From positions 1 to 64,000 of the forward strand of contig CAYZMM010000012.1 of NCBI GenBank assembly GCA_964479535.1: a stretch of DNA of 64,000 nucleotides, read 5' to 3'. A program made the translations under genes and the position numbers. How positions within the stretch are numbered: position 1 is the stretch's first letter; the number at the start of each line of letters is the position of its first letter. Of the stretch, positions 42,125-50,423 are shown piece by piece. The notes beneath the pieces were generated by a model, which had not been told where the DNA came from, searched no databases, and saw only the letters and a program-made list of their open reading frames with translations. Origin of the DNA: S015-6 sp964479535. Its GTDB lineage: Bacteria > Desulfobacterota > DSWW01.

Positions 42125-43270
42125 CTATTCTTTCCCGAGGATCCAGACGCAGTGGGACTGGCCGGCAACGCCGTTCAGGCCGTGGGCCAGGGCCGTACGG
42201 ACCTCTCTTTCGACCTGCATGCCTTCGCCGGCTCCACGAATCTGGCGAACCGCCTCCGCAATCCGTATCAGACCCGCCGCGATCACCGGGTGCGATGCCA
42301 GCAGCCCGCCGGAAGGGTTGACCGGCATGTCGCCCGTCTTCCCGGTGGCCCCGGACTCGGCAAGTTTGCCCCCCTCGCCCTTCCCGCAGAACCCCAGGCC
42401 CTCGGTCCACATCAACTCCTGGTACGAAAAGGCGTCGTAAATCTCGGCCACATCGATCTCCTTGCGCGGGTCCGAGATCCCTGCTGCCGCATAGGCCTGC
42501 TTTGCCGCCTTCTCCAGGGCGGCACACTCGGCCAGATCGCGGTCGCCCAGCAGGTAGTTGTCCATGCAGAACGAAACGCCCCTGATCCACGCAGGCCTCC
42601 TGCCGAACTTCTTCGTCTGCTCTTCGTTCGCGAAGACGACCGCCACCGCGGCATCCGAAACGGGAGAGCAGTCATAGAGCTTGAGCGGATCGCAGATCAT
42701 GCGGGAATTCATCACGTCCTCTACGGACAGGTCGAGCTGAAGATGCGCGTTCGGGTTTTCCAGGGCGTTTCGATGGTTCTTGGAGCCCACGACCGCGCAC
42801 TGCTCCTCGGTCACGCCGTACTTGTCCATGTAGCGCCGCGCCTGGAGCGCACACCCGGAAACCATGTCCAGGCCCAGGCTGCGCATGTAGATCGGGTCGA
42901 AGGCGGCGTTCGTGATGTAGGGCGAAACGCTCTCCGAGCCTTTCGAATAGGCGGTGACCAGGGTCGTTCCGTAGTGGCCCGAAAGGCAGCGGCACATGCC
43001 GTAGAAGGCTCCGAAGGCCCCGTCGCCCTCCACACAGGATATGTTCCGGTCATAACCACCGCTCACGTCCCCGGTGGCCATGGAGGAGATGGTGCGCCCA
43101 TCCCAGAAATCGTTCGAAGTGGTCACGATGTTGTCGATGTCCTCGATCGTGATTCCGGCATCCTCCAGGGCGGCGACCACCGCAGGGTAGACCAGCTCGG
43201 CGTAGTTCGCGTCCTTGCGCTGGCCTGCTGCCTTCGTCTGCCCGATGCCGATGATGGCGGCTCTGTCCAT
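42125..43270 (-). CDS. Thiolase-like (SCP2/Ltp-type) protein
   Basis: A 381-residue thiolase-fold protein starting MDRAAIIGIGQTKAAG. The first catalytic region reads ISCVEGDGAFGAFYG, keeping a cysteine at the expected place. The central motif is IYDAFSYQE (Tyr replacing His), and the last one NPSGGLLASHPVIAAGL retains the histidine. It is thus less degenerate than its neighbour but not a standard thiolase. ATG at 43270 follows GAGGTG. It follows a DUF35 gene by 30 bases, in an operon ordered DUF35-thiolase-thiolase-DUF35. Confidence 0.83.
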   Translation of the reverse strand: MDRAAIIGIGQTKAAGQRKDANYAELVYPAVVAALEDAGITIEDIDNIVTTSNDFWDGRTISSMATGDVSGGYDRNISCVEGDGAFGAFYGMCRCLSGHYGTTLVTAYSKGSESVSPYITNAAFDPIYMRSLGLDMVSGCALQARRYMDKYGVTEEQCAVVGSKNHRNALENPNAHLQLDLSVEDVMNSRMICDPLKLYDCSPVSDAAVAVVFANEEQTKKFGRRPAWIRGVSFCMDNYLLGDRDLAECAALEKAAKQAYAAAGISDPRKEIDVAEIYDAFSYQELMWTEGLGFCGKGEGGKLAESGATGKTGDMPVNPSGGLLASHPVIAAGLIRIAEAVRQIRGAGEGMQVEREVRTALAHGLNGVAGQSHCVWILGKE

Positions 43271-43300
43271 TTGGCACCTCACTGTTCGTTGGAAAAAGGT

Positions 43301-43759
43301 TCAGACCGGCTTGAAGTACTTGACGTCGAGCAGCTTGCCGGTTCGCTCTTCGTCGAACACGGCCTTCACCCGCAACCCCGCGCGCACCTCACCGGGGTCG
43401 ACCTCGCCGAGCAGGTGCACGAGGCCCGTGTCCGCGCCGTCGAGCTTGATCACCGCGTAGGCGAAGGGCGGCTTCATCGGCAGAATGCCTGTGTCCCGGC
43501 GGACGATCGTAAAGGTCTCCACGACACCCTCGTCGGATACGTCCTGCCACTGCCCGGTCTCGACGAAGCAGTAGGGGCAGTTCTTTCGTGGCGGAACCAG
43601 CACCTTCGTGCACTTGGAACACTTCTTTCCAAGAAACTTCCGGTCGTTCTTCAATGACAGCAGGAATCGACTCGCCGTCTCCCCTGCCTGCCAGGCATAG
43701 GGCACCTTGATCCGGCTCTCATAGACCCTTGGCTCCACATTGTCCCAGGCGTTCGACAT
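43301..43759 (-). CDS. DUF35 Zn-ribbon/OB-fold protein (thiolase partner B)
   Basis: A 152-residue protein with zinc ribbon KKCSKCTKVLVPPRKNCPYC and OB-fold (VETFTIVRRDTGILP, PPFAYAVIKLDGADTG). The start MSNAWDNVEPR at 43759 has GGAGG upstream; a longer frame lacks similarity. It heads the four-gene unit with two thiolase-like proteins and the other DUF35 protein. The two DUF35 proteins share layout but differ clearly, so each probably pairs with its own thiolase. Confidence 0.87.
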   Translation of the reverse strand: MSNAWDNVEPRVYESRIKVPYAWQAGETASRFLLSLKNDRKFLGKKCSKCTKVLVPPRKNCPYCFVETGQWQDVSDEGVVETFTIVRRDTGILPMKPPFAYAVIKLDGADTGLVHLLGEVDPGEVRAGLRVKAVFDEERTGKLLDVKYFKPV

Positions 43760-44017
43760 CTCGATCCTCCGTTCCCGTTCCTGTTTCGTTTCAGGAAAAG
43801 ACCTAACAGATTCAGAAGGTTGCGGGCATCTCGCGGGGATGCGGGTTAGTATCACTTACCGCAAGGAAAATACACCCTTTTCCCGATTTTTTCAAGAACT
43901 TTCAGCATCCCGGAGACGCACACGCCCCGCCGGGTAACCTTCTTCTCATGGCGGGCGTATTTGAGTCTATGAGGAAATTCATGCGTGGAAGAAGATCAAG
44001 CCTGCGAGGGAACGATT

Positions 44018-44479
44018 GTGAACAAAATACGCGCAAGACGCATCTTTGCCGCCGGACTGATTGCGGCAGTTGGGTTCATCGGTCTGATCCAGGCGCGTGA
44101 CGGGATTGCATTCGGCCGATCCCTTCACTTCCACCCCCCGAACATCCCGCTCCACATGAGGCTTACGGGGGTTCTGCACCCCCATGAGGCGGAAGGGGAG
44201 GTCGGTGGTGTGCACACATTTCCCGTCACCATGAACCGGAAGAAATGGATCTTCCAGACCGAAAAGGCGCAGACCCTCACCGGTTCGCAAAACGGAACTT
44301 CGGTGCTGGCGCGCCTCTTTCCGAACCGCCTGCGGTTCGTAGGCCGCGACGAACGGATCGGCCCGCTCACGGCTCCGGAGATGCTGGGCCTTACGGTGGT
44401 GCTCACCGGGTATCTGTACTTCTCGAGCAACCGCTTCTGGGTGACGGAAGTGGGGGAACCGGTGGAGGCTGCCGAATAG
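44018..44479 (+). CDS. Exported or membrane-anchored protein of unknown function
   Basis: A 153-residue protein with a basic N-terminus and one hydrophobic segment (IFAAGLIAAVGFIGLI) that is either an uncleaved anchor or a signal peptide. The rest is a soluble domain with HFHPPNIPLHMRLTGVLHPHE, GVHTFPVTMNRKKW, and a C-terminal hydrophobic strand LGLTVVLTGYLYFSS. GTG at 44018 has GAGGGA six bases upstream. Divergent from the DUF35/thiolase operon and convergent with the next gene. I do not recognise a family. Confidence 0.6.
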   Translation: MNKIRARRIFAAGLIAAVGFIGLIQARDGIAFGRSLHFHPPNIPLHMRLTGVLHPHEAEGEVGGVHTFPVTMNRKKWIFQTEKAQTLTGSQNGTSVLARLFPNRLRFVGRDERIGPLTAPEMLGLTVVLTGYLYFSSNRFWVTEVGEPVEAAE

Positions 44480-44497
44480 CAGACCTGCCGAAGCCGG

Positions 44498-45262
44498 CTA
44501 CGGGGCGTCTTCGTCCCGGGAAAAGTCGAACCGCAGTGCGATCTGGAAGAACAGGAAAGGCTCCTGTCCGGTGAAGAACGACTCGTCCGTGTCCAAGGAC
44601 TCGCCGTTCACCTTCAGGTTCGTGTCCTGGTAGTTTCCGAAGAAGTTGTAGTGGAACCCGGTGCTGAAGTCGAGGGTCAGATCGCGGCTCACCACGTAGC
44701 GCACTCCGCCCTCGATTCCTCCACCCACGGATATGATGGCCCCTTTCGGGTCCGCTTCGAACAAAACCGACCCTTCCTGGAACGAAACCGCTTTCGGATC
44801 CACGTAGTCGGCATTGAGCCTGGCGGACGGGCCTGCCCACACCCGAACCCTCTCTTTTCGCACGAATCCGATCCCGTAGGCACCCTTCACGGCGAAGCCG
44901 AATCCCACTGCATCGTAGAGGTCCGCAGTGAGGGCATCGAGCCCGAAACCGAGTCCGCTGGATGCGTTCGTGCCTTCGAACTTGGTGACCACGATGTCCG
45001 GCCCGAAAGAGAATCGCCAGCCGAAACGGTCTTCCGTCGTGGAAGCACCGTCGTACAGGTACCCGAAGGTGAAGTGGTCGTGACGGAGGTCGATCTCCAG
45101 GTCCTTGTACTCCGGCACCAGCTCTTCGACTTCACCGGGAACCCCGACGGATGGCCACCCCCGTCCCCATGCGTAGAAACCATAGCCTTCGCAGAGAGCC
45201 TCGCCCGGCAGCAGCACGAGCGTCAGAATCGCACCGAAAAGCCAATCAGTCCGTCTCTTCAT
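44498..45262 (-). CDS. Probable outer-membrane beta-barrel protein
   Basis: A 254-residue protein with a signal peptide (WLFGAILTLVLLPGEALC) and alternating short amphipathic strands rich in Gly, Tyr and Phe, such as HFTFGYLYDGAS, RFGWRFSFGPDIVV, and GGVRYVVSRDLTLDFSTGFHYNFFG. It ends in a strand finishing FFQIALRFDFSRDEDAP, close to the aromatic-ending barrel signal but not at the exact terminus. MKRRTDWLFG at 45262 is taken as start and overlaps the HEAT/LysM gene by 17 bases, so the two are coupled. Confidence 0.68.
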   Translation of the reverse strand: MKRRTDWLFGAILTLVLLPGEALCEGYGFYAWGRGWPSVGVPGEVEELVPEYKDLEIDLRHDHFTFGYLYDGASTTEDRFGWRFSFGPDIVVTKFEGTNASSGLGFGLDALTADLYDAVGFGFAVKGAYGIGFVRKERVRVWAGPSARLNADYVDPKAVSFQEGSVLFEADPKGAIISVGGGIEGGVRYVVSRDLTLDFSTGFHYNFFGNYQDTNLKVNGESLDTDESFFTGQEPFLFFQIALRFDFSRDEDAP

Positions 45263-46598
45263 CTGTCGTATCCTCGGGTGTTGGTGAAGTGGAAGGTTTC
45301 CGGGTCGGAATCTTGAGGACCTGGCCGACAAAGATGTCATTCGGATCTTCCAGGCCGTTGAACGCGGCGACCTCCCTCCAGCTAAGGCCGAAGAGAAGGC
45401 CGATGTCGGAGAGAATGTCCCCGTGCTGCACGGTGTAGGTGGTCACGCCATCCCACGAGAGGGAGGCGCCTTCGGAAGGCCCCGGCGGGATCTTCAGCTC
45501 CTGGCCGGCGTAGATCTCGTTCGGGTCGTGCATCCTGTTGTAGTTCATGAGGGTCTGCCACGACACCCCGTACTTCAGGCCGATACGGTAGAGCGTGTCC
45601 CCCTGCTGCACGACATGGGTCTGCTCCCCGCCGGACTCTTCGAAGGGCCTCCCGGCTCCACGGTCCGGTTCCGCTGGGGACGGCCTCCTCTCGGAGACGT
45701 CCATGTCGGACGCTGGGGGAATCCTGAGAACCTGCCCCACATAGAGGTCGGTCGGGTCCCTCAGGTCGTTGTACTCCATCAGGGTCTGCCAGGTCACTCC
45801 GTACCGCCGCCCGATGCGGTAAAGGGTTTCGTCCCGCTGGACGACGTGGGTGGGGCCCTGCGAAGATTCCTCCCCCTCCGGCCGGGCCGAGGGTCCAGGG
45901 GCCCCACCCCGGGCAGCCGGATCCTCGTCGGTCCCCTTCGCGGGCGGTGATGCAGGAGCCTTCGGTCCGGCCGCTCCTCTCCTTTCCTCCACAGCGCTCT
46001 TGGCAAGGCTTCGGACCACCCAGCTTTCGTTCTGCTCGGCCAGGAGCAAAGCTTCCAGGGCCCGTTCATCGTCCTTCTTTCGAAGAGCGTCCACCGCGGC
46101 GGCCCGCACCAGGGGATCCTCATCGCTCTCCAGAGCTCTGACCAGAGGAACGACCGTCCTCGGGTCATCTATGTTACCGAGCGCCGTTGCGGCCCTCATC
46201 CGGACCCCCGGGTTCTGGCTCCCGAGAACCGCAATGAGCGACTCGACGGCAGGTACGCCGATCCTCTGCAGGGCCAGCATGGCCGCCTCCGCCACCGAGG
46301 CGGGCGAAGGCTTTCCTCCCGGGCTCCGCACGGCCAGACGCGCACTGTCGCTCAAGGCCCGGATCAGGATCGGCACCGCAGCCACTGCCTCCTCACCCAT
46401 CTCGCCCAGTTCCTCGGCTGCGTTCCTGCGTTCCACCGGATCGAAGGAGTGCAGCCGCTCGACCTGCTCCTTCACAGAGGGGGGTGCGTCCCGAGAAATG
46501 CTCACCCCCCGCACGGCTGACTGTGCACAACAGATCCCGGGCGCGCAGAGGCTGATCAGAAACAGGATGGCCAGTATGCGTTTCCTCTCTTCCATCGC
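45246..46598 (-). CDS. HEAT-repeat and triple-LysM periplasmic protein
   Basis: A 450-residue preprotein. A signal peptide (ILAILFLISLCAPGICC) leads into about four HEAT/Armadillo-type repeats (VAAVPILIRALSDSA, VESLIAVLGSQNPGVRMRA, and VVPLVRALESDEDPLVRAA). After a Pro/Ala linker come three LysM domains (THVVQRDETLYRIG, THVVQQGDTLYRIG and TYTVQHGDILSDIG, each ending in GQ.LKIP or similar). LysM binds peptidoglycan, so this is likely a cell-wall-attached scaffold. The downstream barrel protein overlaps it and may be a partner. Confidence 0.85.
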   Translation of the reverse strand, partial: AMEERKRILAILFLISLCAPGICCAQSAVRGVSISRDAPPSVKEQVERLHSFDPVERRNAAEELGEMGEEAVAAVPILIRALSDSARLAVRSPGGKPSPASVAEAAMLALQRIGVPAVESLIAVLGSQNPGVRMRAATALGNIDDPRTVVPLVRALESDEDPLVRAAAVDALRKKDDERALEALLLAEQNESWVVRSLAKSAVEERRGAAGPKAPASPPAKGTDEDPAARGGAPGPSARPEGEESSQGPTHVVQRDETLYRIGRRYGVTWQTLMEYNDLRDPTDLYVGQVLRIPPASDMDVSERRPSPAEPDRGAGRPFEESGGEQTHVVQQGDTLYRIGLKYGVSWQTLMNYNRMHDPNEIYAGQELKIPPGPSEGASLSWDGVTTYTVQHGDILSDIGLLFGLSWREVAAFNGLEDPNDIFVGQVLKIPTRKPSTSPTPEDTTDEETD

Positions 46599-46625
46599 GT
46601 TCTCTTTCCGTGAAACCGTGGACAA

Positions 46626-47861
46626 CTACACCTTCAAGGCTTCTCCTTCGGTCCTCGCAATGATCACGGCCCCGCAGGAATCGCTCCAAACATTGACCGT
46701 GGTGCGGCACATATCCAGAATCCGGTCCACCGCGAGGACCAGCCCAACGCCCTCGAGGGGCAGTCCGACGGCCCTGAGAATCACCACCATCATCACCAGC
46801 CCTGCCATCGGAATGCCGGCGGCCCCGATCGAAACGAGCAGCGCTGTGATCACGACGACGAACTGCTGGCCGAAGCTGAGGTCGACCCCGTAGGCCTGGG
46901 CGATGAACATGGCCGCCACGCATTCGTACAGGGCCGTCCCGTCCATGTTGATCGTCGCTCCGAGGGGAAGGACAAAGCTCGATATCCTGTTCGGCACTCC
47001 GGCGTTCTCCTCCACCGATTCCATGGTCAACGGCAGCGTGGCCGAAGATGAGCTCGTGGAAAAGGCCGTCAGGAGGGCCGCGGCCATCGCCCTGAGGTGC
47101 TTCACGGCGCTCACCCCTCTTCCGACAACGAGGAGAAGGATGGGCAGGGTCACGCATGCATGGATGATCAGGCCCGCCGCGACCGTGAGGGCGTAAGCGC
47201 CCAGGTCCCGAAAGACACCGATGCCCGAAGTCGCCACCATCTTCGCAACGAGTCCGAAGACCCCGATCGGAGCGAAGAGGATGATGAAGTGGGTCAGCTT
47301 CATCATGATCTGGAAGCCGGCCTCGAAGAGGCCGGTCATCCGGCTGCAATACGGTTCGGGAACCCGGGTGATGAAATAGCCGAAGAGGATGCAGAACAGG
47401 ATGATCTGAAGCATCTCCCCTTCCACCATGGCCCGGAACGGGTTGGTTGGAATCATTCGCAACAGGATGCCGAGCACGGTGGCCCAGGGCGACCCGCTGT
47501 AGTGCTCCTCCATGGTACGGGTCAACTCCTCCGTCGATGCCTTCAGCCCGAGGTCGGCCCCCACACCGGGCCCGATCAGGTTCACCAGCATCAAGCCCAC
47601 CAGAATCGCGAAGAGACTCGTCGTGATGTAGTAGAGGAACGTCTTCAACCCCAGCCGGCCGATGTTCTCCGCGCCTCCCACATTCGCCACGCCGCTGACG
47701 ATCGAGGTGACGATCAAGGGCACGATGATCATGTTCAGGGCGTTGAGAAACAGGGTCCCCAGGGGCTCGAAGAGAAGGGCCTTTTCTCCAAGGACGGCGC
47801 CGACGACCACGGCCAGCAGGAGGGCGGCAAGGATCTGCCAGTGGAGCTTGATGCCCTTCAT
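46626..47861 (-). CDS. Dicarboxylate/amino acid:cation symporter (DAACS family)
   Basis: A 411-residue membrane transporter of the GltP/DctA fold with eight helices and two re-entrant loops. Seen: the serine-rich hairpin STSSSSATLPLTME, the NMDGTALYE cation/substrate motif, and VLAVDRILDMCRTTVNVWSDS near the end. It imports glutamate, aspartate or C4-dicarboxylates with Na+ or H+. ATG at 47861 has a GGGGGG tract upstream; extended frames are not homologous. The gene stands alone between the HEAT/LysM protein and a histidine kinase. Confidence 0.9.
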   Translation of the reverse strand: MKGIKLHWQILAALLLAVVVGAVLGEKALLFEPLGTLFLNALNMIIVPLIVTSIVSGVANVGGAENIGRLGLKTFLYYITTSLFAILVGLMLVNLIGPGVGADLGLKASTEELTRTMEEHYSGSPWATVLGILLRMIPTNPFRAMVEGEMLQIILFCILFGYFITRVPEPYCSRMTGLFEAGFQIMMKLTHFIILFAPIGVFGLVAKMVATSGIGVFRDLGAYALTVAAGLIIHACVTLPILLLVVGRGVSAVKHLRAMAAALLTAFSTSSSSATLPLTMESVEENAGVPNRISSFVLPLGATINMDGTALYECVAAMFIAQAYGVDLSFGQQFVVVITALLVSIGAAGIPMAGLVMMVVILRAVGLPLEGVGLVLAVDRILDMCRTTVNVWSDSCGAVIIARTEGEALKV

Positions 47862-48004
47862 GAAAACCCCCCGATTCTTCCGCGGAAGGGTCGCACACAG
47901 CGGGACCACAACCTGGCCAACCGGCTAACTCCTTTATTCAACAACAATTCCTTATTCTTTTCAAGGCGACGGGGGGCGGGAAGGCGTGCAGGCAGTAGGC
48001 ATGC

Positions 48005-50302
48005 TCAAGGGAGGGAGGGACCTTTCGTCTGGAGGCTTCTGTCCGGTCCGCCCTGGTCGACCGCGGCCTGCGCCTGCGCGCCGGGCGACGGTCCCGGACT
48101 TGCCGCCGGCAAGATGAAGCGGAAGGTGCTTCCACGGCCCTTCTCGCTTTCGACCCAGATCCTGCCGCCGTAGTGATGGATGATGTCCTTGCAGATGTGA
48201 AGACCCAGCCCCGTGCCCTCCGGCTTCGACTTCACGGCGTCGGACGTCACCTGCCGGAACTTGTCGAAGATGGCCTCGAAGTCGTCCTCGTCGATTCCAA
48301 TCCCCTCGTCGGCCACGCTCACCTTGATCCAGGGGCAGGAACCTTCGGCACCGCTGTTTTCCATGGCCTCCACTGCGATGTGGATTTCCCCTCCTTCATG
48401 AGAGAACTTCACGGCATTGATCAGCAGGTTCGTAACCACCTGCCGCATCCGGTCGGGGTCGGCCAGAACGGGGGGCAGACCGGAAGGCAGATCGAGGCTC
48501 AGCCGAAGGGACTTCCCGTCGAGGGCCCTCTGATGCGCCGGCAGGATGCTGTGGATGACCGCATCGAATTCCAGGAGATCGTCGTTCCAGACCATGCCGC
48601 CCGCCTCGATCCTCGACAGGTCGAGCACGTCGTTGATCAGCCGCGTCAACCGTTCGCTCTCCGTGTTGATGATCCGGAGGAACTCCCTCTGCGTGGTCAG
48701 GTCTTCCTGGTCATACCGGAGCAGGATCTCGGAGAAGGACCGGATCGAGGTCAGGGGGGTTCGCAATTCGTGCGAAACGGACGAGAGGAAGGAGTCCTTC
48801 ATCCTGTCCAGCTCCATGAGTTCCTCGTTGTGCCGCTTGAGGTCTTCCTCGGCCTGCTTACGCTCCGTGATGTCGCGGGCAATGCCTTGAATCGCGCAGG
48901 GTTCTCCCGACCGGTAGATCACGCTCGACTCGGTCTCGACCCACACGAAGGAACCGTCCTTCCTTCTCAACCTGAATCGAAGCAACTCCTCCCGGCGGCC
49001 CATCCTCACCGTCTCCTCCAGGTAGGCGAAAGCGGAGGCGAGGTCTTCCCGGCTGAGCAGGCAAGCGAAATCGAGAGACCGGATTTCCTCCCTGGTGTAG
49101 CCGAGAAGGTCCAGTGCGCTCTGATTCGCATCCAGGAAATTTCCTTCGAAGTCGTGCAGATACACACAGAAGAGACTCCGATTGAACAATGCGCTGTACC
49201 GCTCCCGGGCGTCCCTTATTTCTCCCTCCTTTTCCCGGATGATCTCCCGGGAGCGGACAATCTCCTTCAGATCCCGGCATGCAAGAACGAACCCGGCCGC
49301 CTTTCCCTTCCAGTCACGAATGGCGGAGAGGTTGCAGGAGGTGGGAATCCGGTTTCCATCCTTGTCGCGCAGCAAGAATACGCCGGATTCGACGGCCCGA
49401 TGGGGGGTCCTGAGGTTGCGAACGAGTCCTCTGGCAGCCTCCACGTCCCCTGGATCCATGAACTTGGAGAAATGCTTGTGGAGCAGGCCCTCTCCCGGAT
49501 GTCCGAGAAGCTCCTCCGCCTTCGGGTTCACCATGCGTACATAGCCGTCGGCGTCGAGGACGATGATCGAATCCGCGATCGTTGCGAGCACCTCCCTCGC
49601 AAGCGACTCGGGGGATGGATTGAGCAGCTGATCCCGGTAGACCGAACCGAAGAGCAGGCTTGCGTACAGGACGAAGGCGATGAAACCGACCGGATAGACC
49701 GGGACGCCGAAACAGGGAATGAAATCCCAGGCCCCCAGGTAGGCGATGGTAAAACCGACGATCATCGCCCTTATCTGCCGCCTCTCCACGCCCGACTCGA
49801 CCGCCCTCATTCTGCGGAACAGGTTCCGGAAGCTGGCCGCCATGAAGAGGAAGAAGAAGACCAGGAAAAGCCTTCCCATGGGGCCGTATCTGGGATAGAA
49901 CCCGAAGTCGTAACTCCACACGCCCTGAACGGTCGCGTGCCCCAGGGCCCCCTCCAGGCCGAAGAGAAGGGCCAACACGTAGGCCAGCAGGATCCCGATC
50001 CGGTTTCGGTAAAACTGCCGTGTCACCGTGGAGGTGAAGAAGTAGACCCCGGGGGATATCAGGACGACCCCGAGGTAGGCGAAGCGGTACCAGCGTTCGG
50101 CCATCCCCGGCTCCCGGCTGGATAGAATGAAGCCGAGCCCGAGCACCCACACGATGACCGGCAGGCACATCACGAAGAAGGACTGGTTGGTTCGGGCCCT
50201 TGGATTCAGTGCGAGGCCCCAGGAGGAGACCAGGAGCAGAAAGGCCACAGTGAAGAAGCTGCAGAGGGACAGGGGGCTGAGAGAGTACAGATACGGATCC
50301 AA
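48005..50302 (-). CDS. Membrane PAS-domain sensor histidine kinase
   Basis: A 765-residue hybrid-free kinase. The N-terminus (about 1-230) has seven membrane helices of the HisKA_7TM type. Two PAS domains follow (DSIIVLDADGYVRMVNPKAEELLG and a second with NFLDANQSALDLLGYTREEI), then the HisKA phosphorylation motif SSVSHELRTPLTSIRSF, and the ATPase motifs NLLINAVKFS, DEGIGI and GTGLGLHICKDI. A TTG start at 50302 is preceded by GAAGGGA. A ~30-residue Pro/Gly tail ends it. No response regulator is adjacent, so its output is unknown. Confidence 0.9.
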   Translation of the reverse strand: MDPYLYSLSPLSLCSFFTVAFLLLVSSWGLALNPRARTNQSFFVMCLPVIVWVLGLGFILSSREPGMAERWYRFAYLGVVLISPGVYFFTSTVTRQFYRNRIGILLAYVLALLFGLEGALGHATVQGVWSYDFGFYPRYGPMGRLFLVFFFLFMAASFRNLFRRMRAVESGVERRQIRAMIVGFTIAYLGAWDFIPCFGVPVYPVGFIAFVLYASLLFGSVYRDQLLNPSPESLAREVLATIADSIIVLDADGYVRMVNPKAEELLGHPGEGLLHKHFSKFMDPGDVEAARGLVRNLRTPHRAVESGVFLLRDKDGNRIPTSCNLSAIRDWKGKAAGFVLACRDLKEIVRSREIIREKEGEIRDARERYSALFNRSLFCVYLHDFEGNFLDANQSALDLLGYTREEIRSLDFACLLSREDLASAFAYLEETVRMGRREELLRFRLRRKDGSFVWVETESSVIYRSGEPCAIQGIARDITERKQAEEDLKRHNEELMELDRMKDSFLSSVSHELRTPLTSIRSFSEILLRYDQEDLTTQREFLRIINTESERLTRLINDVLDLSRIEAGGMVWNDDLLEFDAVIHSILPAHQRALDGKSLRLSLDLPSGLPPVLADPDRMRQVVTNLLINAVKFSHEGGEIHIAVEAMENSGAEGSCPWIKVSVADEGIGIDEDDFEAIFDKFRQVTSDAVKSKPEGTGLGLHICKDIIHHYGGRIWVESEKGRGSTFRFILPAASPGPSPGAQAQAAVDQGGPDRSLQTKGPSLP

Positions 50303-50423
50303 GCGGATTTCCCTTCAAATCAGGTCCGATCGAAATGCCGATTGCACAATTACAGCGAACGCTTCGACTCTCTGACAGAATCGGCTCCTTTCTCGGTTTT
50401 CTTTAGAATCAAGGAGTTTCGCG

